Positions 42,064-51,154 of a stretch of 64,000 bases of DNA are shown in pieces (the stretch's first letter is position 1; each line of letters begins with the position of its first letter). This DNA comes from an uncultured Desulfovibrio sp. Lineage in GTDB: Bacteria; Desulfobacterota; Desulfovibrionia; Desulfovibrionales; Desulfovibrionaceae. The notes beneath the pieces were generated by a model, which searched no databases, was not told the DNA's origin, and saw nothing but the letters and a program-made list of their open reading frames with translations. Made by a program: the position numbers and the translations under genes. Location of the stretch: positions 10,025 to 74,024 of the forward strand of contig NZ_CABSIF010000017.1 of assembly GCF_902477725.1 (NCBI RefSeq), given 5' to 3'.

Positions 42064-43391
42064 AGCAGACCTCCCATGATTTCGGCCAGCTTGTCTATCT
42101 GGGTGCGGTTGTTGGCCTCGGTGCACGAGAGCAGCAGCACGTTTTCCATGCCAGGATAATGATGGCCCAGCGGATAACCGGGCACAACACCCTTCTGCGT
42201 CATGGCCTTGACCACTTCAGCAGCGGGCATGGGCAGGCGCAGGGCCACTTCCGAGCCGTAGGGGGCGCTGTTGAGCAGGTCCACGCCCTTGAGGGCTGTG
42301 AGGCGCTCAACGGCGTAGCGGGCAAGTGCCATGTTGTTTTCGGCCACCCGGGTGAGGCCCTGCGGGCCAAGCAGGCTCATGTGGATGAGCGAGCGCAGGG
42401 CGCAGAGAGCCTGATTGGAGCAGATGTTGGAGGTGGCCTTGGCGCGGCGGATGTGCTGCTCGCGGGCTTGCAGGGTCAGCACGTAGCCGGTCTTGCCGTC
42501 CACATCGGTGGTGCGGCCCACAATGCGGCCAGGGAACTGGCGGATGTGTTCCTTGCGGCAGGCCATGAGCCCGAGGTAAGGGCCGCCGAATGAGAGGTTC
42601 ATGCCAAGGCTCTGGCCTTCGGCCACGGCCACGTCAGCCCCCATTTCGCCAGGGGTTTTGAGCACGGACTGCATGACCGGATACACGGAGATGACGCCAA
42701 AGGCCTTGTTGGAACGGGCCTTGGCAAACAGGGCCGTGTAGTCCGCCACCGCGCCGAAGAAATTGGGATTCTGCACAATAACGGCAGCGCACGTAGTGTC
42801 GGCGGCTGCCATGAGGGCATCCATGTCGCTGCAACCATTCTGCTGGGGTACGGTCTTGATTTCCAGATCAAGGCTGGAAACATAGGCATCCAGCATGGAG
42901 CGCCAGATGGGGTTGACGGTTTCGTCTACCACCAGCACGCGGCGGCGCGTGGAGCGCACAGCCATCATGGCGGCTTCAAAAATGGCGGTGCCGCCGTCAT
43001 ACACGGAGGCATTGCCACAATCCATTTCCATCAGGCGGCTGACGGCGGTCTGGAATTCAAAAATGGCCTGCAAGGTGCCTTGCGAGCATTCTGCCTGATA
43101 GGGCGTATAGGCGGTGTAAAATTCGCTGCGGCCAGAAAGTGCGTCCACAGCCTTGGGAATGTCGTGGTTATAAAAGCCTGCGCCGAGAAAGGACACATGA
43201 CCGGGGCAGTTTTTGGCTGCCAGCTCTTCAAGGTGTCCGCAGACGGCGGCTTCGCTCTGCCCCTTGGGCAGATCAAAGCTCTGGGGGCGCATGCTGGAGG
43301 GGATGTCGGAAAAAAGCTCATCCAGACTGCGCACACCAACTACGGAGAGCATTTCATGCAACTCTTCCGGCGTATGGGGAATGTATGGCAT
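42060..43391 (-). CDS. gcvPA: Glycine dehydrogenase (decarboxylating) subunit 1, P-protein
   Basis: 443 residues, the N-terminal half of the P-protein as a separate chain. It starts MPYIPHTPEELHEML and carries FLGAGFYNHDIPKAVDAL, TPYQAECSQGTLQAIFEFQT and the fold-type I core ending VPGYPLGHHYPGMENVLLLS. The split form is usual in thermophiles, many Gram-positives and sulfate-reducing deltaproteobacteria. AAGGAG lies 5 bases before the ATG. The four-base overlap with gcvPB couples translation of the two chains, fitting a 1:1 complex. It is separated from gcvH by 333 bases. Confidence 0.96.
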   Translation of the reverse strand: MPYIPHTPEELHEMLSVVGVRSLDELFSDIPSSMRPQSFDLPKGQSEAAVCGHLEELAAKNCPGHVSFLGAGFYNHDIPKAVDALSGRSEFYTAYTPYQAECSQGTLQAIFEFQTAVSRLMEMDCGNASVYDGGTAIFEAAMMAVRSTRRRVLVVDETVNPIWRSMLDAYVSSLDLEIKTVPQQNGCSDMDALMAAADTTCAAVIVQNPNFFGAVADYTALFAKARSNKAFGVISVYPVMQSVLKTPGEMGADVAVAEGQSLGMNLSFGGPYLGLMACRKEHIRQFPGRIVGRTTDVDGKTGYVLTLQAREQHIRRAKATSNICSNQALCALRSLIHMSLLGPQGLTRVAENNMALARYAVERLTALKGVDLLNSAPYGSEVALRLPMPAAEVVKAMTQKGVVPGYPLGHHYPGMENVLLLSCTEANNRTQIDKLAEIMGGLL

Positions 43392-43606
43392 ACTAGCTCC
43401 TTGCCGCCGGACACGTTGTACCGCTTGTGCGACGGCAGCCGCTGTGAAAGGGACTCCGGCTGGAACCCGCCGTTGTACGACGCTGCTCCAGCCGGTGCGA
43501 AAGAAAAAACTTCAGGCTGTTTTACACACTCGGTGCAAAAGTTTGCCAGCGCGCAGGCAGCCCAAAATCATACAAGGGTAACGTGGAGTTGCGGGAATTT
43601 TTGTTT
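43392..43606. other. gcvH-gcvPA intergenic stretch
   Basis: No gene. It contains a 9-bp inverted repeat (CCGGCTGGA 43456-43464 with TCCAGCCGG 43487-43495). With the adjoining foldback the gap is 333 bases, so a separate promoter for gcvPA is possible although none was recognised. Confidence 0.35.
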
Positions 43607-43691
43607 CCTGCCAAGGATGGCGCGTTTGGGCGGCGCGAAGTGTATTCAGACATACATGAGCGCCGCACCAAGCAAGCCAGACGCAGGCAGG
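43607..43691. repeat. Nested foldback downstream of gcvH
   Basis: Outer arms CCTGCC/GGCAGG (43607-43612 and 43686-43691), middle arms TTGGGCGGCG with CGCCGCACCAA (one bulge) and an inner TGTAT/ATACA pair (43641-43656) stack into one long hairpin. The centre (CATACATGAG) resembles that of the foldback at 39677-39734. It starts 33 bases past the gcvH stop. Confidence 0.5.
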
Positions 43692-43724
43692 GGGCAAAAA
43701 AGCCGCAAGTCCGCGTTACCCTGT

Positions 43725-44111
43725 TTAATGCTTTTCGGTGGCGCAATGAGCCTCGTAAGCCACCGCGTCCAGCAGACCGCCGGGCTTGTGGGCCAGCTTG
43801 ACGCGCACAATCCAGCCCTCGCCAAAGGGATCGCTGTTGCAAAGCTCGGGGGTGTTTTCCAGAGCTTCGTTCACGGCTATCACTTCGCCCGTAACGGGAG
43901 AAATCAGATCGCTGGCGGCCTTGACCGATTCCACAGAGCCGAATTCCTTGTCTTCAGAAAGCTGGTCGCCCACGGGGGGCAGTTCCACGTAGGTGATATC
44001 GCCAAGGGATTCCTGAGCAAAGCTGGTGATGCCGATGACGGCCTCGTCCCCTTCAATGCGGGTCCATTCGTGGCTGGTGCTGTACAGAACATCGGCGGGA
44101 TTGGTAGCCAT
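43725..44111 (-). CDS. gcvH: Glycine cleavage system H protein
   Basis: 128 residues, family length. Lipoyl carrier that moves the aminomethyl intermediate between P, T and L proteins. The lipoylated lysine is in FGSVESVKAASDLISPVTGE near 62, and the N-terminal STSHEWTRIEGDEAVIGITS and C-terminal FGEGWIVRVKL are typical. The start at 44111 has AGGAG 7 bases upstream; a TTG two codons earlier is also in frame. It lies 97 bases after gcvT in the same direction. Confidence 0.96.
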   Translation of the reverse strand: MATNPADVLYSTSHEWTRIEGDEAVIGITSFAQESLGDITYVELPPVGDQLSEDKEFGSVESVKAASDLISPVTGEVIAVNEALENTPELCNSDPFGEGWIVRVKLAHKPGGLLDAVAYEAHCATEKH

Positions 44112-44208
44112 GTGCAAACTCCTGAAAAATTGGGTTCAATCGTTATAAAAATTACGCTGTCTTGCGGGGTATGCCGTGCGATGCGGCCCCCACAGGTCAA
44201 CGACCGTA

Positions 44209-45291
44209 TCAGGCCAGTTTTTTACGCGCGGTGCCTTCAGTGTAGAACGGCGCTTCAACCCGCGCGGCGGGCAGTTCCGTTCTGGCGGCGCGAACCACAA
44301 AATTCTCGGCTCCGGCATGCGCGGCCTTCACCCAGGCAAAGGCAATCACATAGCCCAGCGAGGGCGCAAACGAACCGCTGGTCACGTGGCCCACTTCCGT
44401 ACCGTCAGCAAGGGCGACCACGTCGCCGTGACGGGCGGCGCGGCGGCCGTCAATACGCAGGGGCACCAGCACTTCGGCAATGCTCTGCGCGCCTTCGCGG
44501 CCCACATAGTCGGCGGTGCTGGTCATCATGCGGCCCATACCGGCTTCGGCGGGGCTGTGATTTTCGTCCAGATCGTGCCCGTACAAAGGCAGGCCAGCCT
44601 CAAGGCGCAAGGTATCGCGCGCGCCAAGGCCTATGGGCTTGACGCGTTCGTCAGCCAGCAGGGCGCTCCAGAAAGCCTCGGTCACGGAGCTCTCAATGTA
44701 CAGTTCGTAGCCCAGCTCACCGGTGTAGCCGGTGCGGCTCACCAGCAGGGGCGTGCCCTGCCAGGTGGTTTCGCGAAAGCCGAAGTAACCGAGATCATGA
44801 AAATTCTGGCCCAGCAGCTTTTCGAGCACATCCAGGGATTCCGGCCCCTGGAGGTCGATCTTGCCGGTTGCTGCGGAAATGTCGGTCATCTTGACGCTTT
44901 GGGGCAGGCGGGCGCGCAGCACGGCGAAGTCGTTGGCGGCGCAGGCGGCGTTGACCACGGCCATGAAGGAATCAGGGCCGAAGCGGTAGATGATGCCGTC
45001 GTCCAGCACACCGCCCTTTTCGTTGAGCAAAAAGCCGTAGCGGCACTTGCCGGGGGCAAGGGTCTGGAGGTTGTGGCTCACGGCCTTGCTCAGGGCTTCG
45101 TCTGCGCCGGGGCCTTCAATAAGAAACTCGCCCATGTGGCAGATGTCAAAAAGACCTGCATGCTGGCGGGTGTGCTGATGCTCGACAATAATACCCTCAT
45201 ACTGGATGGGCATAACCCACCCGGCAAAAGGGGCCATTTTTGCGCCATGCGCCTCGTGCCAGGCAGTGAGGGGGGTACGCAGATCCGACAT
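44209..45291 (-). CDS. gcvT: Glycine cleavage system T protein (aminomethyltransferase)
   Basis: 360 residues. It transfers the one-carbon unit from aminomethyl-lipoyl-GcvH to tetrahydrofolate and releases ammonia. The landmarks are FAGWVMPIQYEGIIVEH, GLFDICHMGEFLIEG, the folate-binding aspartate in NAACAANDFAVLRAR-type sequence near 118, SRTGYTGELGYELYIE and LGARDTLRLEAGLPLYGHDL. AAGGAG lies 5 bases before the ATG. It is the first gene of the gcvT-H-PA-PB order. No glycine riboswitch was found in the 250 bases upstream. lpd for the L protein is not in the window. Confidence 0.96.
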   Translation of the reverse strand: MSDLRTPLTAWHEAHGAKMAPFAGWVMPIQYEGIIVEHQHTRQHAGLFDICHMGEFLIEGPGADEALSKAVSHNLQTLAPGKCRYGFLLNEKGGVLDDGIIYRFGPDSFMAVVNAACAANDFAVLRARLPQSVKMTDISAATGKIDLQGPESLDVLEKLLGQNFHDLGYFGFRETTWQGTPLLVSRTGYTGELGYELYIESSVTEAFWSALLADERVKPIGLGARDTLRLEAGLPLYGHDLDENHSPAEAGMGRMMTSTADYVGREGAQSIAEVLVPLRIDGRRAARHGDVVALADGTEVGHVTSGSFAPSLGYVIAFAWVKAAHAGAENFVVRAARTELPAARVEAPFYTEGTARKKLA

Positions 45292-45543
45292 GGAATCTCC
45301 TTGAAGTTGGGCAAACAGCTTGCGCTGACGCTATAGAGGACGCGTCAAGGCTGCCCTGCCGCTGCAATGCGCTGCGGCAAGCCGGACCAAGCGCGAACAA
45401 ACACCGAAAATATTTATCAAAAACATTACCAAGCCACCGTTTCGAGCGGCTTTGGACATGGTATCACTTCTGCCATGTGGACACAAGAACATACCCGTGC
45501 AAGGGCAGCCGCGCGGGCGGGACTGTCAGGGGCTAACACAGCA

Positions 45544-46377
45544 TCATTCCTGCGCTGGCAGTCCAAAAAACCGGCGGGCATTGTTGCCGCAGGTACGCCA
45601 GAGATCTTCGGGTTTTTCTCCCCGCGCTTCGGCCATGGCCCGAACGGTAAACACCGTATAGGACGGCTCGTTGCGCTTGCCCCGCCACGGCAGTGGGGCA
45701 AGATAGGGGGCGTCGGTTTCCAGCAGCAGACGGTCGGCGGGAATAAGAGCTACAGCCTCACGCAGGGCCTCATTGGCCTTGTAGGTGACCGGGCCGGGAA
45801 TGGAGATGTGCCAGCCGTTGCCCAAGATGCGCCGTGCAATTTCCGGCCCCTGACCAAAGCAGTGCCACAGGAGGGGATACCCGGCAAAGCCCTCGGCCTC
45901 CAGCGTCATGAGTGTTTCTTCCTCTGCATCGCGGCAGTGAATGACCACCGGACGTTCCACGGCGCGCGCCAGAGCAAGCTGATCGCGCAGGGCCTGATAC
46001 TGGATTTCCCTCGGGCAATCCGGCCAGTAAAAATCCAGACCGATTTCGCCCACGGCCTTGAGCCGGGAGTCCGCGTCAAAGGCGGCGCGCATGGCGGCAA
46101 GACGTTCCTGCGTGCAGTTCTGCCCGTCACACGGGTGCACGCCCATAAGAAAAAACACTTCGGGGTGGGCATCAAAATAAGCCCGGCGGGCATGGTATTC
46201 TTCCGGCCCCAAAAAAACGTTGCCCACCTGGGCTAAGCCTGCCGCGCGGGCGCGTTCAAGCACGGCATCGCGATCCGCATCAAATTCCTGACCATCAAGG
46301 TGCGCGTGGCTGTCCACCCCGGCAAGGGGCAGGGCCAGAGTCAGGGGATCAATGCGGACGGCTGATTTTTTCGACAT
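45544..46377 (-). CDS. TatD family metal-dependent hydrolase
   Basis: 277 residues. The metal ligands of the TatD family are present: DSHAHLDG near 22-29, VGEIGLDFYW near 110, VIHCRDAEEE near 147, LWHCFGQG and LLETDAPYLAPLPWRGKRN near 224. TatD enzymes are DNases or 3'-5' exonucleases with roles in DNA repair or RNA/tRNA quality control. CGAGG lies near the ATG. A weak hairpin (about 45431-45452) after the stop may terminate it. It is probably separate from the gcv operon, 252 bases downstream. Confidence 0.93.
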   Translation of the reverse strand: MSKKSAVRIDPLTLALPLAGVDSHAHLDGQEFDADRDAVLERARAAGLAQVGNVFLGPEEYHARRAYFDAHPEVFFLMGVHPCDGQNCTQERLAAMRAAFDADSRLKAVGEIGLDFYWPDCPREIQYQALRDQLALARAVERPVVIHCRDAEEETLMTLEAEGFAGYPLLWHCFGQGPEIARRILGNGWHISIPGPVTYKANEALREAVALIPADRLLLETDAPYLAPLPWRGKRNEPSYTVFTVRAMAEARGEKPEDLWRTCGNNARRFFGLPAQE

Positions 46378-46549
46378 GGTTTACCTCGCGGCCGATACAT
46401 AGCAACGGGCGCAGGCGAAAGGCAAGGGGCAAGTCCCGGCCAGCAGACACCCCCGTACCCAACCGCCATTGCAAAGCCCGGACAATGGGGCTATGCTTTG
46501 GGGGATTTGCCAGTTTTTACTGGTTTCCTATACTTTTTTCGGGGGAATC

Positions 46550-47506
46550 ATGCATCTCCGCAAGCGCATTCTTGTCACCGGCGGTTCCGGCTTTTTGGGT
46601 TCGCAACTGTGCGAACGCCTGCTCAACGAAGGGCACGAAGTGCTCTGCGTGGACAATTTCTTTTCCAGCGCACGCGCCAACGTAGAAGCGCTCATGGATA
46701 ACCGCAGGTTTGAGCTTATCCGCCACGACGTGACATTTCCCCTCTATGTAGAGGTGGATGAAATTTACAATCTGGCCTGCCCGGCTTCGCCCATCCATTA
46801 TCAGCACGACCCGGTGCAGACCATCAAGACCTGCGTTCACGGCGCCATCAATATGCTGGGGCTGGCCAAGAGGCTTGGCGCGCGTATTTATCAGGCATCC
46901 ACCAGCGAAGTGTACGGCGACCCCGAGATACATCCGCAGCAGGAAAGCTACTGGGGCCATGTGAACCCCAACGGCATCCGCTCCTGCTACGATGAAGGCA
47001 AGCGCTGCGCCGAAGCCCTGTTCTTTGCCTATTGGCGTCAAGGCGGCCTGCCCATCAAGGTGGGACGCATCTTCAATACCTACGGGCCCAAGATGCACCC
47101 CAACGATGGCCGCGTGGTCTCCAACTTCATCATTCAGGCGCTCAAGGGCGAAGCCATCACTATTTACGGCGATGGCTCCCAGACCCGCTCTTTCTGCTAT
47201 GTGGATGATCTTGTGGAATGCATGATCCGCTTCATGGCTTCGCCCGATGATTTTGTGGGCCCCATGAACATGGGCAACCCCGGCGAGTTCACCATCCGCG
47301 AACTGGCAGAAAAGGTTGTGGAAATGACCGGCAGCAAGTCCGTGATTTCTTACGAACCCCTGCCCGGCGATGACCCCAAGCAGCGCAAGCCTGATATCAC
47401 TCTGGCCCGCGAAAAGCTTGGCTGGGAACCCAAGGTCGCCCTTGAAGAAGGCCTGGTAAAAACCATCGCCTACTTTGAAAAACAGCTGAAAGACGGCCTG
47501 GCGTAG
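46550..47506 (+). CDS. UDP-glucuronate decarboxylase-like NAD-dependent epimerase/dehydratase
   Basis: 318 residues of the extended short-chain dehydrogenase family. The NAD-binding motif is VTGGSGFLGSQLCERLL near 8-24. The sequence YNLACPASPIHYQHDPVQTI, STSEVYGDPEIHPQQESYWG and SCYDEGKRCAE (catalytic Y-x3-K) is characteristic of UDP-xylose synthases, as are GPKMHPNDGRVVSNFI and GDGSQTRSFCYVDDL. It would make UDP-xylose (or a 4-keto intermediate) for surface polysaccharide. The start at 46550 follows GGGGGA; the frame is open 27 codons upstream. It ends 14 bases before the hydrogenase-like operon, which may be transcribed with it. Confidence 0.9.
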   Translation: MHLRKRILVTGGSGFLGSQLCERLLNEGHEVLCVDNFFSSARANVEALMDNRRFELIRHDVTFPLYVEVDEIYNLACPASPIHYQHDPVQTIKTCVHGAINMLGLAKRLGARIYQASTSEVYGDPEIHPQQESYWGHVNPNGIRSCYDEGKRCAEALFFAYWRQGGLPIKVGRIFNTYGPKMHPNDGRVVSNFIIQALKGEAITIYGDGSQTRSFCYVDDLVECMIRFMASPDDFVGPMNMGNPGEFTIRELAEKVVEMTGSKSVISYEPLPGDDPKQRKPDITLAREKLGWEPKVALEEGLVKTIAYFEKQLKDGLA

Positions 47507-47520
47507 GTATTCCGGCAGTC

Positions 47521-49581
47521 ATGTTCCTTTTTATCACGGCCATCGGCATATTGGCGGCAACAGCCGCCCTGTGCGCACTCCTGGCCGTGCGCCCGCCCTC
47601 AAAGGCAACCGGACGCGCGGCCAATGCGGCTGGCGTTATCGGGGCCTTTGCGGGCTGTTTTGTTGGCTTGTGCGCTCTTGCTTCCGGCCCATGGACCGGG
47701 CAGGAGAGCTTGCATCTGCCTCTGGCCTTGCCCGTGGGATCCTGCGCCCTGGGCATGGATGCCCTGAGCCGCCTGTTTTTGCTGCCAGTGTTTGGTCTGG
47801 GTTTTGTCTGCGCCGCCTCGGGCGGCATTGCCCTGCGGCATGAAGAACCGGAACGCCACAATCTTGCGGCGCACTGGTTCTTTTTTCATATGCTGCTGAT
47901 AGGCCTTGCCCTGGTGATGACCGCGCGCGATGCCGTGCTGTTCATGCTGGCATGGGAAATCATGTCGCTGGCGCCCTTCTTTCTTATCGATTTCAATGAC
48001 GGCGACAGCAAGGTGCGCGATGCCTCATGGGTCTACCTTGTGGCTGCACATCTGGGGGCTGTGGCCCTCATGGCCTTCTTTACCCTGCTGTGGCAGGTCA
48101 CGGGCGACACTTCGCTTGACGCCCTCCAAGGCGGGGCTGTGCTTGCGCGGGTGCTTGAACAGGCGCAAGGCTATTCCGGCCCCGGCCTGCTCACGGCTCT
48201 GTTTGTGCTGGCTCTGGTCGGTTTTGGAGCCAAAGCGGGCCTTGCGCCCCTGCACGTATGGCTGCCCGAGGCGCACCCTGCCGCGCCAAGCCATGTTTCG
48301 GCCCTGCTTTCCGGGGCCATGATCAATGCAGGATTTTACGGCATAATCCGTAGCGTGGGCATGCTGGCACCTGAGGGCGCGGCACCTGAATGGTGGGGCT
48401 GGACCTTGCTTCTGCTGGGCCTTGCCACGGGCCTCATGGGAATTTTAAAGGCCACGGCCCAAAGCAACCTCAAAAGGCTGCTCGCCTATTCCAGTGTGGA
48501 AAACATGGGCCTGATGGTCATGGGACTGGGCGCGGGACTCATTGGTCAGAGCTGCGGCAACGCGTGGATTGCTGTTCTGGGATTTTCCGGCGCGCTGTTG
48601 CACATGCTCAACCACTCTGCATTCAAGGGGCTGCTGTTCCTGTGCGCAGGCGAAGTGCTGCACGCCACAGGAACCGTGCGCATGCAGCATCTGGGCGGGC
48701 TGCAAAAACGCCTGCCCCTGCTTGGCGCGGCCTTTGCCATAGGCGCAGCGGCCATTGCCTGCCTGCCGCCTTTTAACGGATTTGCGGGCGAACTCGTGAT
48801 GGGGCTTTCCCTGCTGGACGGCCCCGCGCTTTTTGGCGTGGAGCGTCAGGTAGGCCTGCTGCTGGCTCTGGCGGGTCTTGCCTGCATCAGCGGCCTTGCG
48901 GCAGCTCTGTACGCCAAGGCCTATGGCATCGCCTTTCTGGGCGAGCCGCGTTCCGGCTTTGCCGCCAGCGTGCATCCGCTTTCCTGGCGCACACTCTGGC
49001 CCCTTGCCCTGTCCGCCGCCGTGTGCCTGGTGGGCGGTCTGGCTGCCCCCTGTTTTTTTGATCTGGCAGCAGGGGCGGCGCAAAGCGCCCTGCCCTTGCC
49101 TCCGGCATTTCAGCAAGCTGGTCTGGCTGGCGTGGCACAGGCGCATACAAGCCTTGCAGCCGTGGCAAAAATCGGCGGAGCCGGGCTTGGACTGGCCCTA
49201 ATTATCCTTTTTGTTCGCCGCTGCCTGCTTAAAAAGCGCGCTGTGGAATCCATGCCCACATGGGGTTGTGGCTTTCAGGGCGGATCTGCCCGCATCCAGT
49301 ATACGGACGCGGCTTTCTCCGAACCCACGGCAAAGATATTTGCTCCGGTCATGGGCCTCAAGACCCGCCTGCAGCTGGATGAAGGGCTGTTCCCCAAAGG
49401 CGGACAATTGAGCGTCACCGCGCCCGATCGCTTGCGCAGCGGCCTGTTTACACCGCTGTTTACGGCGGTGGAAAACCTGTGCAATGCCTGCAAGGTTATC
49501 CAGCACGGCAAAATCCACCTGTATATTCTGTATATTCTCGCCACTCTGGTGGCTCTGCTTGTATGGGGGCTGCACTCATGA
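47521..49581 (+). CDS. HyfB/NuoL-like antiporter subunit of an energy-converting hydrogenase-related complex
   Basis: 686 residues, about 16 membrane helices. The proton-translocating core is evident: MLAWEIMSLAPFFLIDF (with the glutamate of helix 5), GFGAKAGLAPLHVWLPEAHP (Lys in the helix 7-8 region) and HMLNHSAFKGLLFLCAGEVL (His/Lys of the second half-channel). A C-terminal extension (residues 560-680) ends in a final helix (HLYILYILATLVALLVW), as in HyfB/HycC. It would pump H+ or Na+ as part of the complex encoded downstream. No strong ribosome site is visible. It overlaps the next gene by 4 bases (ATGA). Confidence 0.9.
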   Translation: MFLFITAIGILAATAALCALLAVRPPSKATGRAANAAGVIGAFAGCFVGLCALASGPWTGQESLHLPLALPVGSCALGMDALSRLFLLPVFGLGFVCAASGGIALRHEEPERHNLAAHWFFFHMLLIGLALVMTARDAVLFMLAWEIMSLAPFFLIDFNDGDSKVRDASWVYLVAAHLGAVALMAFFTLLWQVTGDTSLDALQGGAVLARVLEQAQGYSGPGLLTALFVLALVGFGAKAGLAPLHVWLPEAHPAAPSHVSALLSGAMINAGFYGIIRSVGMLAPEGAAPEWWGWTLLLLGLATGLMGILKATAQSNLKRLLAYSSVENMGLMVMGLGAGLIGQSCGNAWIAVLGFSGALLHMLNHSAFKGLLFLCAGEVLHATGTVRMQHLGGLQKRLPLLGAAFAIGAAAIACLPPFNGFAGELVMGLSLLDGPALFGVERQVGLLLALAGLACISGLAAALYAKAYGIAFLGEPRSGFAASVHPLSWRTLWPLALSAAVCLVGGLAAPCFFDLAAGAAQSALPLPPAFQQAGLAGVAQAHTSLAAVAKIGGAGLGLALIILFVRRCLLKKRAVESMPTWGCGFQGGSARIQYTDAAFSEPTAKIFAPVMGLKTRLQLDEGLFPKGGQLSVTAPDRLRSGLFTPLFTAVENLCNACKVIQHGKIHLYILYILATLVALLVWGLHS

Positions 49582-50525
49582 AAGCCGGGCTTGCAGTCTA
49601 TTTTACGCAGTTTGCCCTGTCCCTGATTCTGGCCCCCCTGCTGCCCGGCATCATCAACCGGGTCAAGGCCAAATTTGCCGGTCGCCACGGCAAGCCAGTG
49701 CTGCAAACGTATTATGATATCGCCAAACTGCTGCGCAAGGGCGAGGTGATCAGCCGCACATCCACATGGATATTTGCCGCAGCCCCCTCCATATCCCTGG
49801 CAGGTGCAATCTGTGCGCTGGCCCTGTTGCCTCTTGGCGGCGCGGTTTCACCCCTGGCCTTTGCGGGCGACTTTGTGCTGGCAGCCTATCTGCTGGGCAT
49901 GGGGCGCTTTGCCGTCATGCTTGGCGCGCTGGACACAGGCTCGGCATTTGAAGGCATGGGCGCAAGCCGCGAGGCCACATTCTCCGCCCTTGCGGAACCC
50001 GTATTTTTTCTTGCGCTCATGGTGCTCACAAGTCTGTGTCTCGGCCTTGGGCACAGCACGGAAACAGCCTTCAGCCTCTCCACCATGTTTGGCGGGCAGA
50101 CCGCCGGGGCATGGCTGACAGGCAAGGGCGAACTACTGCTCCTGCCCGTGATCTTTTTTGTGCTGCTGCTGGTGGAAAACTGCCGGATCCCGGTGGACGA
50201 CCCCAACACGCACCTTGAACTGACCATGATCCACGAGGTCATGGTGCTTGACCATTCCGGCCCCAATCTGGCCCTGATACTCTACGGCGCGGCCCTCAAG
50301 CTGTGGTTTTTCGCCGCGCTGATCGCGGGCCTGATCACTCCAGCGCTGCCCCTGTGGGAACAACTGGGCGTGAGTCTTGGCATTGTGCTGCTGCTGGCCG
50401 TGGTTGTGGGCATTGTGGAATCCATCATGGCCCGCCTGCGCATGGAGCGCGTGCCCTACCTGCTGGGCGCAGCAGCGGGCATGGGCATGCTCACGCTCAT
50501 TCTGACCCAGGCGAGGTTGCCATGA
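49578..50525 (+). CDS. HyfC/NuoH-like membrane subunit
   Basis: 315 residues, about eight membrane helices. The NuoH-family signature is present: GRHGKPVLQTYYDIAKLLRK at the N-terminus, AYLLGMGRFAVMLGALDTGS with FEGMGASREATFSALAEPVF, and the glutamate-rich loop LVENCRIPVDDPNTHLELTM, IHEVMVLDHSGPNLAL. In complex I and group 4 hydrogenases this subunit couples the peripheral redox arm to ion pumping. Both neighbours overlap it by ATGA junctions, so the operon is translationally coupled. Confidence 0.93.
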   Translation: MKAGLAVYFTQFALSLILAPLLPGIINRVKAKFAGRHGKPVLQTYYDIAKLLRKGEVISRTSTWIFAAAPSISLAGAICALALLPLGGAVSPLAFAGDFVLAAYLLGMGRFAVMLGALDTGSAFEGMGASREATFSALAEPVFFLALMVLTSLCLGLGHSTETAFSLSTMFGGQTAGAWLTGKGELLLLPVIFFVLLLVENCRIPVDDPNTHLELTMIHEVMVLDHSGPNLALILYGAALKLWFFAALIAGLITPALPLWEQLGVSLGIVLLLAVVVGIVESIMARLRMERVPYLLGAAAGMGMLTLILTQARLP

Positions 50526-51145
50526 CCACGCTTTTGCAATCCTGTCTTTTCCTTCTGGTATTAAGCAACTTTCTGCTGCTCGGAACACGCCGCGTTGCGG
50601 GCATGACCCGGCTGACTGCCTTTCAGGGCGTACTGCTGGCTGCCCTGCTGCTGAGCCTTGACCACGCCCTGCTGGCCGGGGCCGTATTGCTGATCAAGGG
50701 TGCCTTGCTGCCCGGTTTGCTGTGGCGCACCCAAAAACGGCTGCCCGCTGATGCCCTGATCTGCCCGGCCCGCCGCGTGGGTTTTGGCGTACTGGCAGGC
50801 ATGGCCGGTCTGGTATTTTCCATCTGGCTGGACGGCAAGCTGGTCATGCCGCTGGGGCTTTATCCGCCCTTGCTGCTGCCCACCGGGCTGGCAACGCTCT
50901 TCTGCGGATTTATCCTCATTGTGGGACGCATCAAGGCCATCACCCAGGTCATCGGCTATCTGGTGGCGGAAAACGGTATCTTTCTGCTGGGCGTGCCGCT
51001 CATGACAGGCGGCACGGTGTGGTTTGAACTGGCCCTCCTGCTGGACGTTTTTGTGGCCGTGTTTGTTATGGGCATAGCCATCAACCATATCAGCGATTCC
51101 TTCGCCTCCATTGACGTGGCGCGGTTCCGCAGCCTCAGGGATTAG
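50522..51145 (+). CDS. HyfE/NuoK-like membrane subunit
   Basis: 207 residues with six or so hydrophobic segments. It matches HyfE in the pattern IVGRIKAITQVIGYLVAENG and IFLLGVPLMTGGTVWFELAL, the NuoK-like core with its membrane glutamate (AENG). The start at 50522 overlaps the preceding stop (ATGA). It lies third in the operon, as in hyf operons. Its long C-terminal tail (FASIDVARFRSLRD) is hydrophilic. Confidence 0.88.
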   Translation: MTTLLQSCLFLLVLSNFLLLGTRRVAGMTRLTAFQGVLLAALLLSLDHALLAGAVLLIKGALLPGLLWRTQKRLPADALICPARRVGFGVLAGMAGLVFSIWLDGKLVMPLGLYPPLLLPTGLATLFCGFILIVGRIKAITQVIGYLVAENGIFLLGVPLMTGGTVWFELALLLDVFVAVFVMGIAINHISDSFASIDVARFRSLRD

Positions 51146-51154
51146 GACGAGCGC

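Noticed and set aside
45292..45543. Glycine riboswitch ahead of gcvT
   Set aside because: The region lacks the conserved tandem aptamer segments; only a weak hairpin near 45431-45452 is seen.
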